Positions 50,714-58,534 of a DNA stretch of 64,000 nucleotides are shown here, one piece after another. Below the pieces are notes generated by a model that saw only the letters and a program-made list of their open reading frames with translations, was not told the DNA's origin and did not search any database. The translations under genes were made by a program, and so were the position numbers. The stretch lies in NCBI GenBank assembly GCA_910584785.1, contig CAJUDX010000005.1:1-64000 (forward strand), in the 5' to 3' direction. The DNA is from an uncultured Lachnospiraceae bacterium. GTDB taxonomy: Bacteria; Bacillota; Clostridia; Lachnospirales; Lachnospiraceae. How positions within the stretch are numbered: the stretch's first letter is position 1; the number at the start of each line of letters is the position of its first letter.

Positions 50714-51643
50714 CTAACCCTGCTGTGTAGGATCGGTCGTATCCCGGATTCCGTCGCCCATAAAGTTAATGCTCATAACAAACAGGGAAACAACGATACC
50801 TGTGGGAAGCCACATCCACCAGTTATTCTGCAGTGTAAACATGTCCTGCGCCGCATTCAGGATATTTCCCCAGGTGGGAACCTCCAGCGGAACACCCAGA
50901 CCCAGAAAGCTTAATGCTGCCTCTTCCAGGATAAACATTGCTGTACTCAAGGTAACATTTACGATAATCGGGCTTAATGCATTAGGTAAAATATGCTTAT
51001 AGCAGATAACAAACGGGTTCAACCCAAATACTTTAAGCGACTGCACATATTCCTCCTCACGGATGGAAAGTACCTGGGAACGCGCCATACGGAAACACGA
51101 ACCCCAGCCGCAGATAATAAAGATAATGACGATATTTTTCGCACTCTGTCCCAGGATAGCTACTAACATCAGCACCAGGATTAACTGAGGAACCGACATA
51201 AATACCTCAGAAACCCTAACCATCAGGCTGTCGAACCAGCCTCCCCGGTAGGCACTGTAGCAGCCAATCAGCACGCCGATAATCGCACAGCCCATAGCGC
51301 TTCCGAATCCAATCGCGATGGACATTCTCCCGCCGTACAGTACGCGGGAAAATACATCTCTGCCTATCTTATCTGTTCCAAACAAATGTTCGCTTGACGG
51401 TGGTTTTAAGATGGACTTCATATCCACAGCCTTGGGCGAATAGGAAGTCAGCACCGGCGCAAGAATGCAGGAAAGCAGGATGATAAAAAAGATCACACCG
51501 CCGATAATCGCCAGGCGGTTATGTAAAAGCTTTCTCAGTGCACGGTTGCCGGATTTTTTATTTTGAAGTTCCCCGGATTCTTCCATTCGACGTATCTGGT
51601 CAAATTTCCGGTTCAGTCTCGCATGTTTTGTACTTGAACTCAT
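50714..51643 (-). CDS. Opp/Dpp-type ABC transporter permease C
   Basis: A 309-residue permease with a cytoplasmic N-terminal extension of about 35 residues and six hydrophobic segments. The DppC/OppC N-terminal region is LAIIGGVIFFIILLSCILAP, and the coupling motif is EEYVQSLKVFGLNPFVICYKHILPNAL. GGAGG precedes the ATG. It lies 29 bases after the permease B gene and works with it as the membrane pore. Confidence 0.95.
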   Translation of the reverse strand: MSSSTKHARLNRKFDQIRRMEESGELQNKKSGNRALRKLLHNRLAIIGGVIFFIILLSCILAPVLTSYSPKAVDMKSILKPPSSEHLFGTDKIGRDVFSRVLYGGRMSIAIGFGSAMGCAIIGVLIGCYSAYRGGWFDSLMVRVSEVFMSVPQLILVLMLVAILGQSAKNIVIIFIICGWGSCFRMARSQVLSIREEEYVQSLKVFGLNPFVICYKHILPNALSPIIVNVTLSTAMFILEEAALSFLGLGVPLEVPTWGNILNAAQDMFTLQNNWWMWLPTGIVVSLFVMSINFMGDGIRDTTDPTQQG

Positions 51644-51671
51644 ATTACTTCCTCCAATCTGTACCCATCCA

Positions 51672-52634
51672 TTATCCGTTTAACTTAACCCGCGGGTCAA
51701 GAGCCGCTGTCAGAATATCTACCAGTGTACTGGCAAACAGGGTCATAAAAACAAACAGCAGCGCCAGCATCATAACCAGATTATAATTCTGGGAACGGAC
51801 AGCCGTATTAAATGCGCTGCCGATTCCCGGCCACTGGAATACCGTTTCGATAACGACAGAACCGGCTATCAGCGTAGGAAGACGAAAACCAACCAATACA
51901 ATAACAGGAGTTAAGGATACCCTAAAGCCGTGAATCAGGTTCACCCTCCACTCAGGAAGCCCCTTGCTTCTGGCCGTTTTAATATAATCCTTATTCATCG
52001 TATCCAGCATACTGCTTCTGGCATAGCGCATTACACCGGCAGTCATGGAGATTCCCAGAACCAGGGCAGGCATAATCATATACTTAATCCGGCCCACAAA
52101 ATTAACAATCGTCGGGTCGGTGCGCCCGCCTACCGGAAGCCATTCCAGCTTCAGCGCAAAAATCAAAATCGCACATACGCCAAAGAAAAACTGTGGAATC
52201 GAAACGCCCAGCATACCGGCTACGGTCAGCACGTTATCACCGATGCTTCCCTTATTAATGGCGCCTAAAACACCTAAAACACTTCCCAAAATCGTAGAAA
52301 TACAGAGGGCTGCAACTGCCAGTTCCAGAGTTGCCGGAAGCCGTTCCGCCATAATCTGAATTACCGGAACACCGCTCGACGAACTAAAACCAAAGTCCCC
52401 CTGCAAAACCCGTCCCAGCCATTTCAGATAGCGGACAATAAACGGTGAATCCAGGCCGTACTGTGCCCGAAGTGCTGCCACCTGGCTTTCACTTAAGCGG
52501 GCCAGCGCTTCCGGGTCCATCAGATAGGAAATCGGATCACCTGGAGTCAAGTCCAAAAGCCAGTAGATGATAAATGTAATTAACAGCAGCATGGGAATAA
52601 TCCCCAAAATCTTTTTTATCGTATATTTTGCCAT
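51672..52634 (-). CDS. Opp/Dpp-type ABC transporter permease B
   Basis: A 320-residue permease with six hydrophobic segments. It begins KYTIKKILGIIPMLLLITFI with the LTPGDP motif soon after, both typical of OppB/DppB. The coupling loop reads KDYIKTARSKGLPEWRVNLIHGFR. AAAGGAGG precedes the ATG. A terminator-like hairpin separates it from the oppA-type gene, which would lower expression of the membrane parts relative to the binding protein. Confidence 0.95.
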   Translation of the reverse strand: MAKYTIKKILGIIPMLLLITFIIYWLLDLTPGDPISYLMDPEALARLSESQVAALRAQYGLDSPFIVRYLKWLGRVLQGDFGFSSSSGVPVIQIMAERLPATLELAVAALCISTILGSVLGVLGAINKGSIGDNVLTVAGMLGVSIPQFFFGVCAILIFALKLEWLPVGGRTDPTIVNFVGRIKYMIMPALVLGISMTAGVMRYARSSMLDTMNKDYIKTARSKGLPEWRVNLIHGFRVSLTPVIVLVGFRLPTLIAGSVVIETVFQWPGIGSAFNTAVRSQNYNLVMMLALLFVFMTLFASTLVDILTAALDPRVKLNG

Positions 52635-52700
52635 AATTCCTCCTTTCTATGCCAATTTATTTGGCACATTGCCCAACGAAGTCTTTATTTTTGTGTACAC

Positions 52701-52759
52701 AAAAAGCGCCCAAAACTCAAATTAATATTCAGCACTTATCAATGAGTTTTGCGGCGCTT
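52701..52759 (-). terminator. Leaky terminator between oppA- and oppB-type genes
   Basis: On the minus strand AAGCGCC-GC-AAAACTCATTG pairs with an AATTTGAGTTTT-GGGCGCTT arm, giving a long stem followed by TTTTT. This is typical of an intra-operon stem that keeps the binding-protein mRNA abundant. Confidence 0.75.
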
Positions 52760-52856
52760 AATGTATACTTCCTTTCTTTTTCCGCCGGGATAGCCCTGCG
52801 TCACATGGTTTAAAATCCTCCATGCGGCGCAGTGCCTGTTTTACAGTGAAGGCATT

Positions 52857-54575
52857 TTATTTAATCTTCCAGTTCTGTACGTTCCAGTTGTAGTTAAACT
52901 GCGGATTGCCAATCTTGTCTGCACCGGACTCAATCTTATCGCTGCGCAAAAGGAAAATCGGCTGATAATACAACGGCAGTTCGAATAAAGTTTCATTCTC
53001 ATACTTTTGCAGTTCAAAGAACGCCTGTTTCTGCACTTCTGCATCAATTGAAGCATTCGTGGCAGCAATCAGTTCATCCAGTTTTGGATCACTTGGGGTA
53101 TGGGAGTTAATGGAATAACCGGTAGCATAGCGGTCATAGTACTCATGAAGGGAAAGAGCAGCATTTGCCGCATAGCACATATCCCAGGTTACTGCACTTG
53201 GGCCGTTCACCGGATCTTCAGGTGCTTTCCAGAGGATGGTTGCCAGGTCGCCGTCAACTAAACGGGCATTCATCTTAATTCCCACATCAGCAAGGTACTG
53301 CTGGATAATCGCCATTAAGTCCTGGGTCATCTGATCGGTATAATAGTAAACAACATCCAGTTCTGTGTTCGGGTCCCAGTTCGCTTCCGCTAAAAGTGCT
53401 CTTGCCTTCTCCGGGTCGTAAGCATAATCGTTTAATCCGTCAACCTTATCCGGACCGTCCGGGGTCAGGCTGTTTGCCGGAAGAGCTGCTCCTTCAAAAA
53501 CACCGTCTAAAATCGCCTGCATATCCAGTGCATAGGCAATCGCCTGGCGTACTCTCTGGTCAGCTAAAGGTGCAGGAGAACCATCTTCCTTATTAAACTT
53601 ATTCAGATATAAAAGGCGGGTGTAACGCACGTTTACGGTATCGATGGTCAGGCCGCCCACGCCCTCAAGTGCCTTAACATCGGCAATATTTTTTGTATAG
53701 GCATAGTCCAATTTTCCGGCTTTTGCATTTGTCACAAAGTTTGCATCAGAATCGCCGGCACTTGGGTTTAAGTGAATCGTAAAGCCTGCTGCACCACCGT
53801 AGTAATTCTCAAATGGCTTTAAGATGGTATAATTGTTCATCTGAACTTCATCAACCATAAACGGGCCGGAACCAATAGGGCTTTGGAAATACTTAGCCTG
53901 CTGCAAAGAAATCGGATCAGTATCTGCTAAATACTTCTTTGGCAGAGGTGCAAACTGCGTAAAAGTAAGCAGTGCGTCCGGTGCAACCTTGGCAAAGGTC
54001 AAAACCACTTTATTTCCATCCACAGTAATGCCAGAAATGCTGTCAGCTTCTCCGTTTATATAAGCCTCTGCACCTTCAATCGCCTCAAAGGTGGAACGGA
54101 ATACCGAATTTAATACCGTAGACTTTAATGCATATTCAATATTCCACTGAATCTCTTCGCCAGTGATCGCCTCGCCGTCGTGCCAGGTGATTCCGTCTCT
54201 TAATTCAAAAGTTAATGTCTTTCCATCCTCGCTCATCTCGTAGGATTTCGCCAGATCGCCTTCTCCGCTTACCGGAGAAAGGTTTTCGTCTGCCCAGAGC
54301 AAATGACCGTAAAGTACCTTATTGTACATGTAAGTTCCCGGATTCAGCCAAGGTGTTTCAAAAAATTCGCTTGGTCCTCCATTACTGTAAAGTACACCGG
54401 ATTCTCCCTGAGCGGCAACCTCACCCGAACCAGCTCCCGCATCACTGCCTGCAGCCGTCGTTTCCGTTCCTCCTCCGGTATTCGTCGATGGTGCCGGGTT
54501 TCCTGAACCGCAGGCTGCTAATGATGCCGTCAGCACAAAAGCCAGACCAAGAGATAAGATTTTTTTCAGCTTCAT
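52857..54575 (-). CDS. Opp/Dpp-type solute-binding lipoprotein
   Basis: A 572-residue family-5 binding protein. The lipoprotein signal MKLKKILSLGLAFVLTASLAACGSG has its lipobox cysteine at residue 22, followed by a Gly/Thr-rich linker. The fold shows ENLSPVSGEGDLAKSYEMSEDG, LRDGITWHDGEAIT and VRQAIAYALDMQAI, which are family landmarks. I choose ATG 54575, preceded by GGAGGA; the frame is open 62 codons further but runs through the promoter. It heads the operon that continues through the permeases, ATPases, flavoprotein, YhcH and NanA. The ligand may be a peptide or a sialic-acid compound. Confidence 0.93.
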   Translation of the reverse strand: MKLKKILSLGLAFVLTASLAACGSGNPAPSTNTGGGTETTAAGSDAGAGSGEVAAQGESGVLYSNGGPSEFFETPWLNPGTYMYNKVLYGHLLWADENLSPVSGEGDLAKSYEMSEDGKTLTFELRDGITWHDGEAITGEEIQWNIEYALKSTVLNSVFRSTFEAIEGAEAYINGEADSISGITVDGNKVVLTFAKVAPDALLTFTQFAPLPKKYLADTDPISLQQAKYFQSPIGSGPFMVDEVQMNNYTILKPFENYYGGAAGFTIHLNPSAGDSDANFVTNAKAGKLDYAYTKNIADVKALEGVGGLTIDTVNVRYTRLLYLNKFNKEDGSPAPLADQRVRQAIAYALDMQAILDGVFEGAALPANSLTPDGPDKVDGLNDYAYDPEKARALLAEANWDPNTELDVVYYYTDQMTQDLMAIIQQYLADVGIKMNARLVDGDLATILWKAPEDPVNGPSAVTWDMCYAANAALSLHEYYDRYATGYSINSHTPSDPKLDELIAATNASIDAEVQKQAFFELQKYENETLFELPLYYQPIFLLRSDKIESGADKIGNPQFNYNWNVQNWKIK

Positions 54576-54603
54576 AAAACATATCCTCCTTCTCCTATGA
54601 AAA

Positions 54604-54646
54604 ATGCGGAGCTTTCCTGATTTTTTTCGTCCCAAAGCTGCCGCAT
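54604..54646 (-). promoter_or_regulatory. Terminator-like hairpin in the oppA-type leader
   Basis: Minus-strand ATGCGGCAGCTTT (54646-54634) pairs with AAAGCTCCGCAT (54615-54604) with one bulged base, followed by TTTTC. It starts about 10 bases after the expected transcription start and ends just before the ribosome binding site. It could act as an attenuator or as a 5' stabilising stem. Confidence 0.6.
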
Positions 54647-54662
54647 CGTTGTTGATAGTTAT

Positions 54663-54691
54663 ATTATACTGCGAGAAATTATTTTTGTCAA
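54663..54691 (-). promoter_or_regulatory. Promoter of the oppA-type operon
   Basis: Minus-strand perfect TTGACA (54691-54686) and perfect TATAAT (54668-54663) with a 17-base spacer. Confidence 0.9.
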
Positions 54692-54700
54692 TAATAAATA

Positions 54701-54720
54701 AAAAGAAAAATTTTTCTTTT
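54701..54720. promoter_or_regulatory. Perfect 20-bp palindrome between divergent promoters
   Basis: AAAAGAAAAATTTTTCTTTT is a perfect inverted repeat lying just upstream of the -35 boxes of both the oppA-type operon and the esterase gene. It contains the GAAA-N4-TTTC core seen at the sugar ABC promoter. The RpiR-type protein encoded nearby is the likely binder, by inference. Confidence 0.65.
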
Positions 54721-54726
54721 ATTTTA

Positions 54727-54755
54727 TTGCTTTTTTTACGAAAAAATGATATACT
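54727..54755 (+). promoter_or_regulatory. Promoter of the SGNH esterase gene
   Basis: TTGCTT (54727-54732) and TATACT (54750-54755) with a 17-base spacer, about 70 bases before the ATG. Confidence 0.75.
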
Positions 54756-54826
54756 TTTCACAGTAAATAAGGAAATATATACAGTTTCGTCTCTCTATTC
54801 CATTACATAAGGAGGTTATTTGTTTA

Positions 54827-55468
54827 ATGAAAAAACATATTTTATGCTTTGGAGATTCGAATACGCACGGCTACTGCGCGTACAACGACGGACGCTTTGA
54901 TGAAAAGGAACGCTGGACCTGCCTTCTGGGAAAAAAACTGGGTGAAAACTATCTGGTCATCGAGGAAGGGCTTTCCGGGCGCACCACCAGCTTTTCCGAT
55001 CCCATCCATGAAGGGCTTTCCGGTCTGGATTATATCTATCCCTGCCTGATGAGCCATGAACCTGTGGACCTGCTGATTATTATGCTTGGCACAAACGATA
55101 CCAAGGAGCGATTTGGTTCCTCTGCCGCCTGTATTGCCTTAGGCCTCAAACGCCTGATTGCCAAAGCCATCGCCACTACCGACAGCTGGAGAAACCATAA
55201 ACCAAATATTCTCATTGTAACGCCAAAAACGATAGATAAGGAATACGAAACCACCGCCATTGCCGCTACTATGGGGCGGGGCTGTGCAGAAAAATCGGAA
55301 GGTCTGAGGGAAGAATACCTCAAAATAGCAAAACTCATGGGTTGCCATTACTTTGATGCAAATACCGTGGTAAAGGAAAATAACCATATCGACTATATGC
55401 ACCTGACGGCAGAAGGTCATCAGGAACTGGCAGAGGCATTAGCCGAACTTATTCCCGATCTTCTGTAA
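54827..55468 (+). CDS. SGNH/GDSL esterase, candidate sialate O-acetylesterase
   Basis: A 213-residue SGNH hydrolase. The nucleophile block is LCFGDSNTHGY (Ser10 by my count), the oxyanion block III is MLGTNDTKERF, and block V is DYMHLTAEGH. It resembles the small arylesterases that include the Mycobacterium smegmatis acyltransferase. It has no signal peptide, so it works in the cytoplasm. It is divergent from the oppA-type operon across a shared palindrome and sits beside sialic acid genes. Removing acetyl groups from O-acetylated sialic acid is a reasonable but unproven role. Confidence 0.82.
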   Translation: MKKHILCFGDSNTHGYCAYNDGRFDEKERWTCLLGKKLGENYLVIEEGLSGRTTSFSDPIHEGLSGLDYIYPCLMSHEPVDLLIIMLGTNDTKERFGSSAACIALGLKRLIAKAIATTDSWRNHKPNILIVTPKTIDKEYETTAIAATMGRGCAEKSEGLREEYLKIAKLMGCHYFDANTVVKENNHIDYMHLTAEGHQELAEALAELIPDLL

Positions 55469-55473
55469 CACAA

Positions 55474-55522
55474 AAGGGACAGTAAGAAACAAAATTTACC
55501 ATTCTGTTTCTTACTGTCCCTT
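55474..55522. terminator. Bidirectional terminator with an 18-bp perfect stem
   Basis: AAGGGACAGTAAGAAACA (55474-55491) pairs perfectly with TGTTTCTTACTGTCCCTT (55505-55522). It lies between the convergent esterase and RpiR genes, with TTTT after the stem on the minus strand. Confidence 0.85.
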
Positions 55523-55544
55523 CTTTACCATCCCTGTACTAAAT

Positions 55545-56402
55545 TCAGCATAGCTTTTCCAGAACAGATGCACTTGTCCGTTCATTATTCTGGCTGCACT
55601 TATCAAAATATCTCCTGTAATATTCGGTATAAATTAAATCCACCAAAAACAGCTGACTAATTTCCGCAGAGGTCGATCCCCCCTGAAGCGGCCCCTCATT
55701 CGCCCCCGATAATAAGGTAACATCTGCATAAGAGCTTAACGGAGATTTCACAAACCTTGTAATACAGATAATCTTTGCTCCTGCCTTTTTTGCCACACGG
55801 GCTACATGAATCGTATCCTTTGTTGCACCGGAATAGGAAAATACTATGGCTGCATCATCTGGCGTCATTGTAGCTGCCGCCATCGCCTGCATATGGCTGT
55901 CCTGAATACAGACCACCTTATTTTCAATCCGCAGAAACTTATTCATCGCCTTCATCGCAGTCAGCATACTTGCCCCCACGCCGTAAAAGAAGATTCTCCT
56001 GGCTTCGTAAAGCATGCGGATCGCCTGGTCCATCTTTTCCTCCCGAATCAGGGAATAGGTTTCCATCAATGCATTGATATTTGTGTTCAGCACCTTTTTC
56101 GCCAGTTCATTAAAGGAGTCCTCCACCGAAATATTATTTCCGGTAAACTGGTCCATCTCATCCTGGTTCTCTCCAATGCTTAAGGAAAGCATCATTTTAA
56201 ACTCCTGGTAGCCCTTCAGTTCCATAGTTTTGCAAAAACGAAATACACTGGTATCGCCTACCTCACAAGCCTCAGCTAAATCGGTAATCGACATAAACAA
56301 TACTGCCTTTGGATTTGCCAGAATATAATCTGCCACCTTTTTTTCTGCCTTTGTAAGCTGGTTATATGCGGATTTGATTCTGGTAATAAAATCTCCCTGC
56401 AT
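55545..56402 (-). CDS. RpiR-family transcriptional regulator
   Basis: A 285-residue regulator. The N-terminal helix-turn-helix domain (about 1-77) includes LTKAEKKVADYILANPKAVLFMSI and DTSVFRFCKTMELKGYQEF; the C-terminal SIS sugar-phosphate binding domain (about 125-265) includes FFYGVGAS and AIVFSYSGATKDTIHVA. This is the family of NanR in clostridia. GGGGA precedes the ATG. It sits between the ROK kinase gene and the esterase gene. N-acetylmannosamine-6-phosphate is the expected effector, by analogy. Confidence 0.92.
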   Translation of the reverse strand: MQGDFITRIKSAYNQLTKAEKKVADYILANPKAVLFMSITDLAEACEVGDTSVFRFCKTMELKGYQEFKMMLSLSIGENQDEMDQFTGNNISVEDSFNELAKKVLNTNINALMETYSLIREEKMDQAIRMLYEARRIFFYGVGASMLTAMKAMNKFLRIENKVVCIQDSHMQAMAAATMTPDDAAIVFSYSGATKDTIHVARVAKKAGAKIICITRFVKSPLSSYADVTLLSGANEGPLQGGSTSAEISQLFLVDLIYTEYYRRYFDKCSQNNERTSASVLEKLC

Positions 56403-56655
56403 ACATATCCCCTTTCGTCTTTCCGTCTCTTATTTGGTCGTTTCCTTTCAGTCTCTTTCCTGCTGTAAGTATTTTATCTGTTTTTTGGGGTCTTGTCCAG
56501 TATCAATAGACGCTTTTATCTTGGTATGCTTGTATATTTTTTCGGCAATTTCCTTATTTTGCAAATTTCGTTCCCTTTTTTCCTTTTTCTGCAAATTTAT
56601 CCTCGTCAGGGGAAATTCAAAATGCCCGGTAAAGCGGGAAACTTCCTTAAATAGA

Positions 56656-57531
56656 TTATAACAAACGGGAGGCCAAATAGGCGGCGCCTAAAAGTCCGGC
56701 CTGATTTCCCATCTCGGCCCGGCGGATTTTCACCTGCCCAAAGCTTGGCATTATCTGTTTTAACGTCTTTTGCTGCACCTGTTCTAAAATATAGGGCTGG
56801 GCCATCACTCCGCCGCCCAGAACAATACAGGCAGGATTAAATATATGGGTCAGCGTTACCAGACCCCATACAATCTCGTCAATCCAGTCATCCACCACCT
56901 GCTTTACCTGCGGCTCTTTGATTCGGGCAAAAATCTTCCTCCCATCCGTTAGGCTTTCATCCATTTGCCTTGCCCTTGCAACCAAAGCGGTGGCTGAGGC
57001 ATATTTTTCATAACAGCCGCTGAAATGGTCATTTTCCATCCGTACTTCGGGATGAACCAAAAGTCCGCCAAATTCCCCGGCAGAAAACGAATTGCCCCGA
57101 TACAGTCCCTTTCCCAGCACAATAGCGCCGCCCACACCAGTTCCATAGGTGATGCAGAGAAAGTCATCCATCCCTTTCGCCGCACCAAACCTTCCTTCAC
57201 CGACCGCTGCGGCATTTACATCATTTTCCACAGCAACAGGAACTTTAAACTCCTGCTCCATTATCTCACAGACCTTTGTCCCCGTATAACCGGGAATGTT
57301 TTCATTCGCATAACGGATAAAGCCCTCCACAGAATTTACCTGTCCTGCTGTGCTGATGCCGATAGCATCAAAACTTCCATAACCATGCAGAATCTTTTTT
57401 GCCTTCTCCATCACGGCTTCACCGCCCTGTTTCGCCTGCGTAGGCTCTTCCCGGACTTCCTCAGTTAACCCGCCTGTCCAGATTCCCGATTTAATGGAGG
57501 TGCCCCCTATATCTAATGCTGCAATTCTCAC
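56656..57531 (-). CDS. nanK: ROK-family kinase, probable N-acetylmannosamine kinase
   Basis: A 291-residue ROK sugar kinase, phosphorylating N-acetylmannosamine to the 6-phosphate. The ATP motif is ALDIGGTSIKSG near the start, the catalytic segment is VENDVNAAAVGEG, and the second phosphate motif is TYGTGVGGAIVLG. The usual ROK zinc motif CxCGxxGCxE is reduced to FSGCYEKYAS, as seen in some Firmicutes members, so zinc may be absent. The start is GTG 57531, with AGGAGG upstream. It follows nanE by 23 bases in the same transcript. Confidence 0.85.
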   Translation of the reverse strand: MRIAALDIGGTSIKSGIWTGGLTEEVREEPTQAKQGGEAVMEKAKKILHGYGSFDAIGISTAGQVNSVEGFIRYANENIPGYTGTKVCEIMEQEFKVPVAVENDVNAAAVGEGRFGAAKGMDDFLCITYGTGVGGAIVLGKGLYRGNSFSAGEFGGLLVHPEVRMENDHFSGCYEKYASATALVARARQMDESLTDGRKIFARIKEPQVKQVVDDWIDEIVWGLVTLTHIFNPACIVLGGGVMAQPYILEQVQQKTLKQIMPSFGQVKIRRAEMGNQAGLLGAAYLASRLL

Positions 57532-57554
57532 GTTCTTCCTCCTGCCCTGCGGCT

Positions 57555-58253
57555 TTATCGTTTATCTACTGCATCGATAAAACGTTTTGCAATTTCGAGC
57601 GGACGGGTAATCGCACCGCCGACAACAACAGCATGGGCGCCGGCCTCCAGCACCTTCACTGCCTGATCCGGGTAATGAATTTTTCCTTCTCCAATTACCG
57701 GAACACTCACCGTCTCTGCCAGGCGGCGAACCAGTTCATAATCCGGCTCATCCAGCTTTGGCGAATAATCGGTATAGCCGCTCATCGTCGTTCCGACAAT
57801 ATCCATACCCAGCTTCCATGCATTTACCCCTTCTTCATAGGTGGATATATCTGCCATTAAGATAGCATCCGGGTATTTCTGGCGAACTTCCGCAATAAAT
57901 TCATTTACCGTCCTTCCATCACCCCTCTGGCGAAGCGTACAGTCTAAAGCAATCACATCGCTGCCCACCGCCACCAATTCATCCACTTCTTTCATCGTCG
58001 GTGTTATGTAGCTCTCAAATCCGGGATACTGCACTTTAACCAGGCCAATCACCGGAAGGCCTGTTTCCTCTTTAATCGCCACTACGTCACGAATACTGCT
58101 GGTGCGGATCGCCGGAGTACCTGCCATCTTGCCTGCGCGGGCCATTAAATACATCATGGACTTTTCCTCCACATACAGCGGCTCTCCCGGCAGCGCCTGA
58201 CAAGAAACAATTACCCTTCCCTTGATACGTTCAAACAATTCAATTTTGTTCAT
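57555..58253 (-). CDS. nanE: N-acetylmannosamine-6-phosphate 2-epimerase
   Basis: A 232-residue TIM-barrel epimerase converting N-acetylmannosamine-6-phosphate to N-acetylglucosamine-6-phosphate. Signature stretches are VIVSCQALPGEPL, VIGLVKVQYPG, DVIALDCTLRQRGDG, LMADISTYEEG and VVVGGAITRP. AAGGAGGA precedes the ATG. It is the first gene of the transcript nanE-nanK and has its own promoter. No nagA or nagB gene is present in the window to complete the route to fructose-6-phosphate. Confidence 0.96.
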   Translation of the reverse strand: MNKIELFERIKGRVIVSCQALPGEPLYVEEKSMMYLMARAGKMAGTPAIRTSSIRDVVAIKEETGLPVIGLVKVQYPGFESYITPTMKEVDELVAVGSDVIALDCTLRQRGDGRTVNEFIAEVRQKYPDAILMADISTYEEGVNAWKLGMDIVGTTMSGYTDYSPKLDEPDYELVRRLAETVSVPVIGEGKIHYPDQAVKVLEAGAHAVVVGGAITRPLEIAKRFIDAVDKR

Positions 58254-58319
58254 GACATCCTCCTTTACCCTAATTCCCCTAATTTTTACGAATAAATTCC
58301 CCTTTCTTTATCTATTTCT

Positions 58320-58348
58320 ACTATATCATAAAGAAATATTTTTTTCAA
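58320..58348 (-). promoter_or_regulatory. nanE promoter with overlapping GAAA...TTTC motif
   Basis: Minus-strand TTGAAA (58348-58343) and TATAGT (58325-58320) with a 17-base spacer. GAAATATTTTTTTC (58333-58346) overlaps the -35 box and resembles, with a longer spacer, the sites at the other nan promoters. Confidence 0.65.
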
Positions 58349-58534
58349 TATAATATAACAAAAAATCTTTTCTCTTTATTTTCCAGTTTTAACCTTTCTC
58401 AATTTTAGCTATCATCCCATTTCCAACAAAGTTTTTCCGGCATTGTAAGAAATTCTTCACATAATTTTCAAATTTTACCATGATACTTGTGTTATGATAG
58501 AACACAACACTTAACCTCAACAGGAGTACAGACT

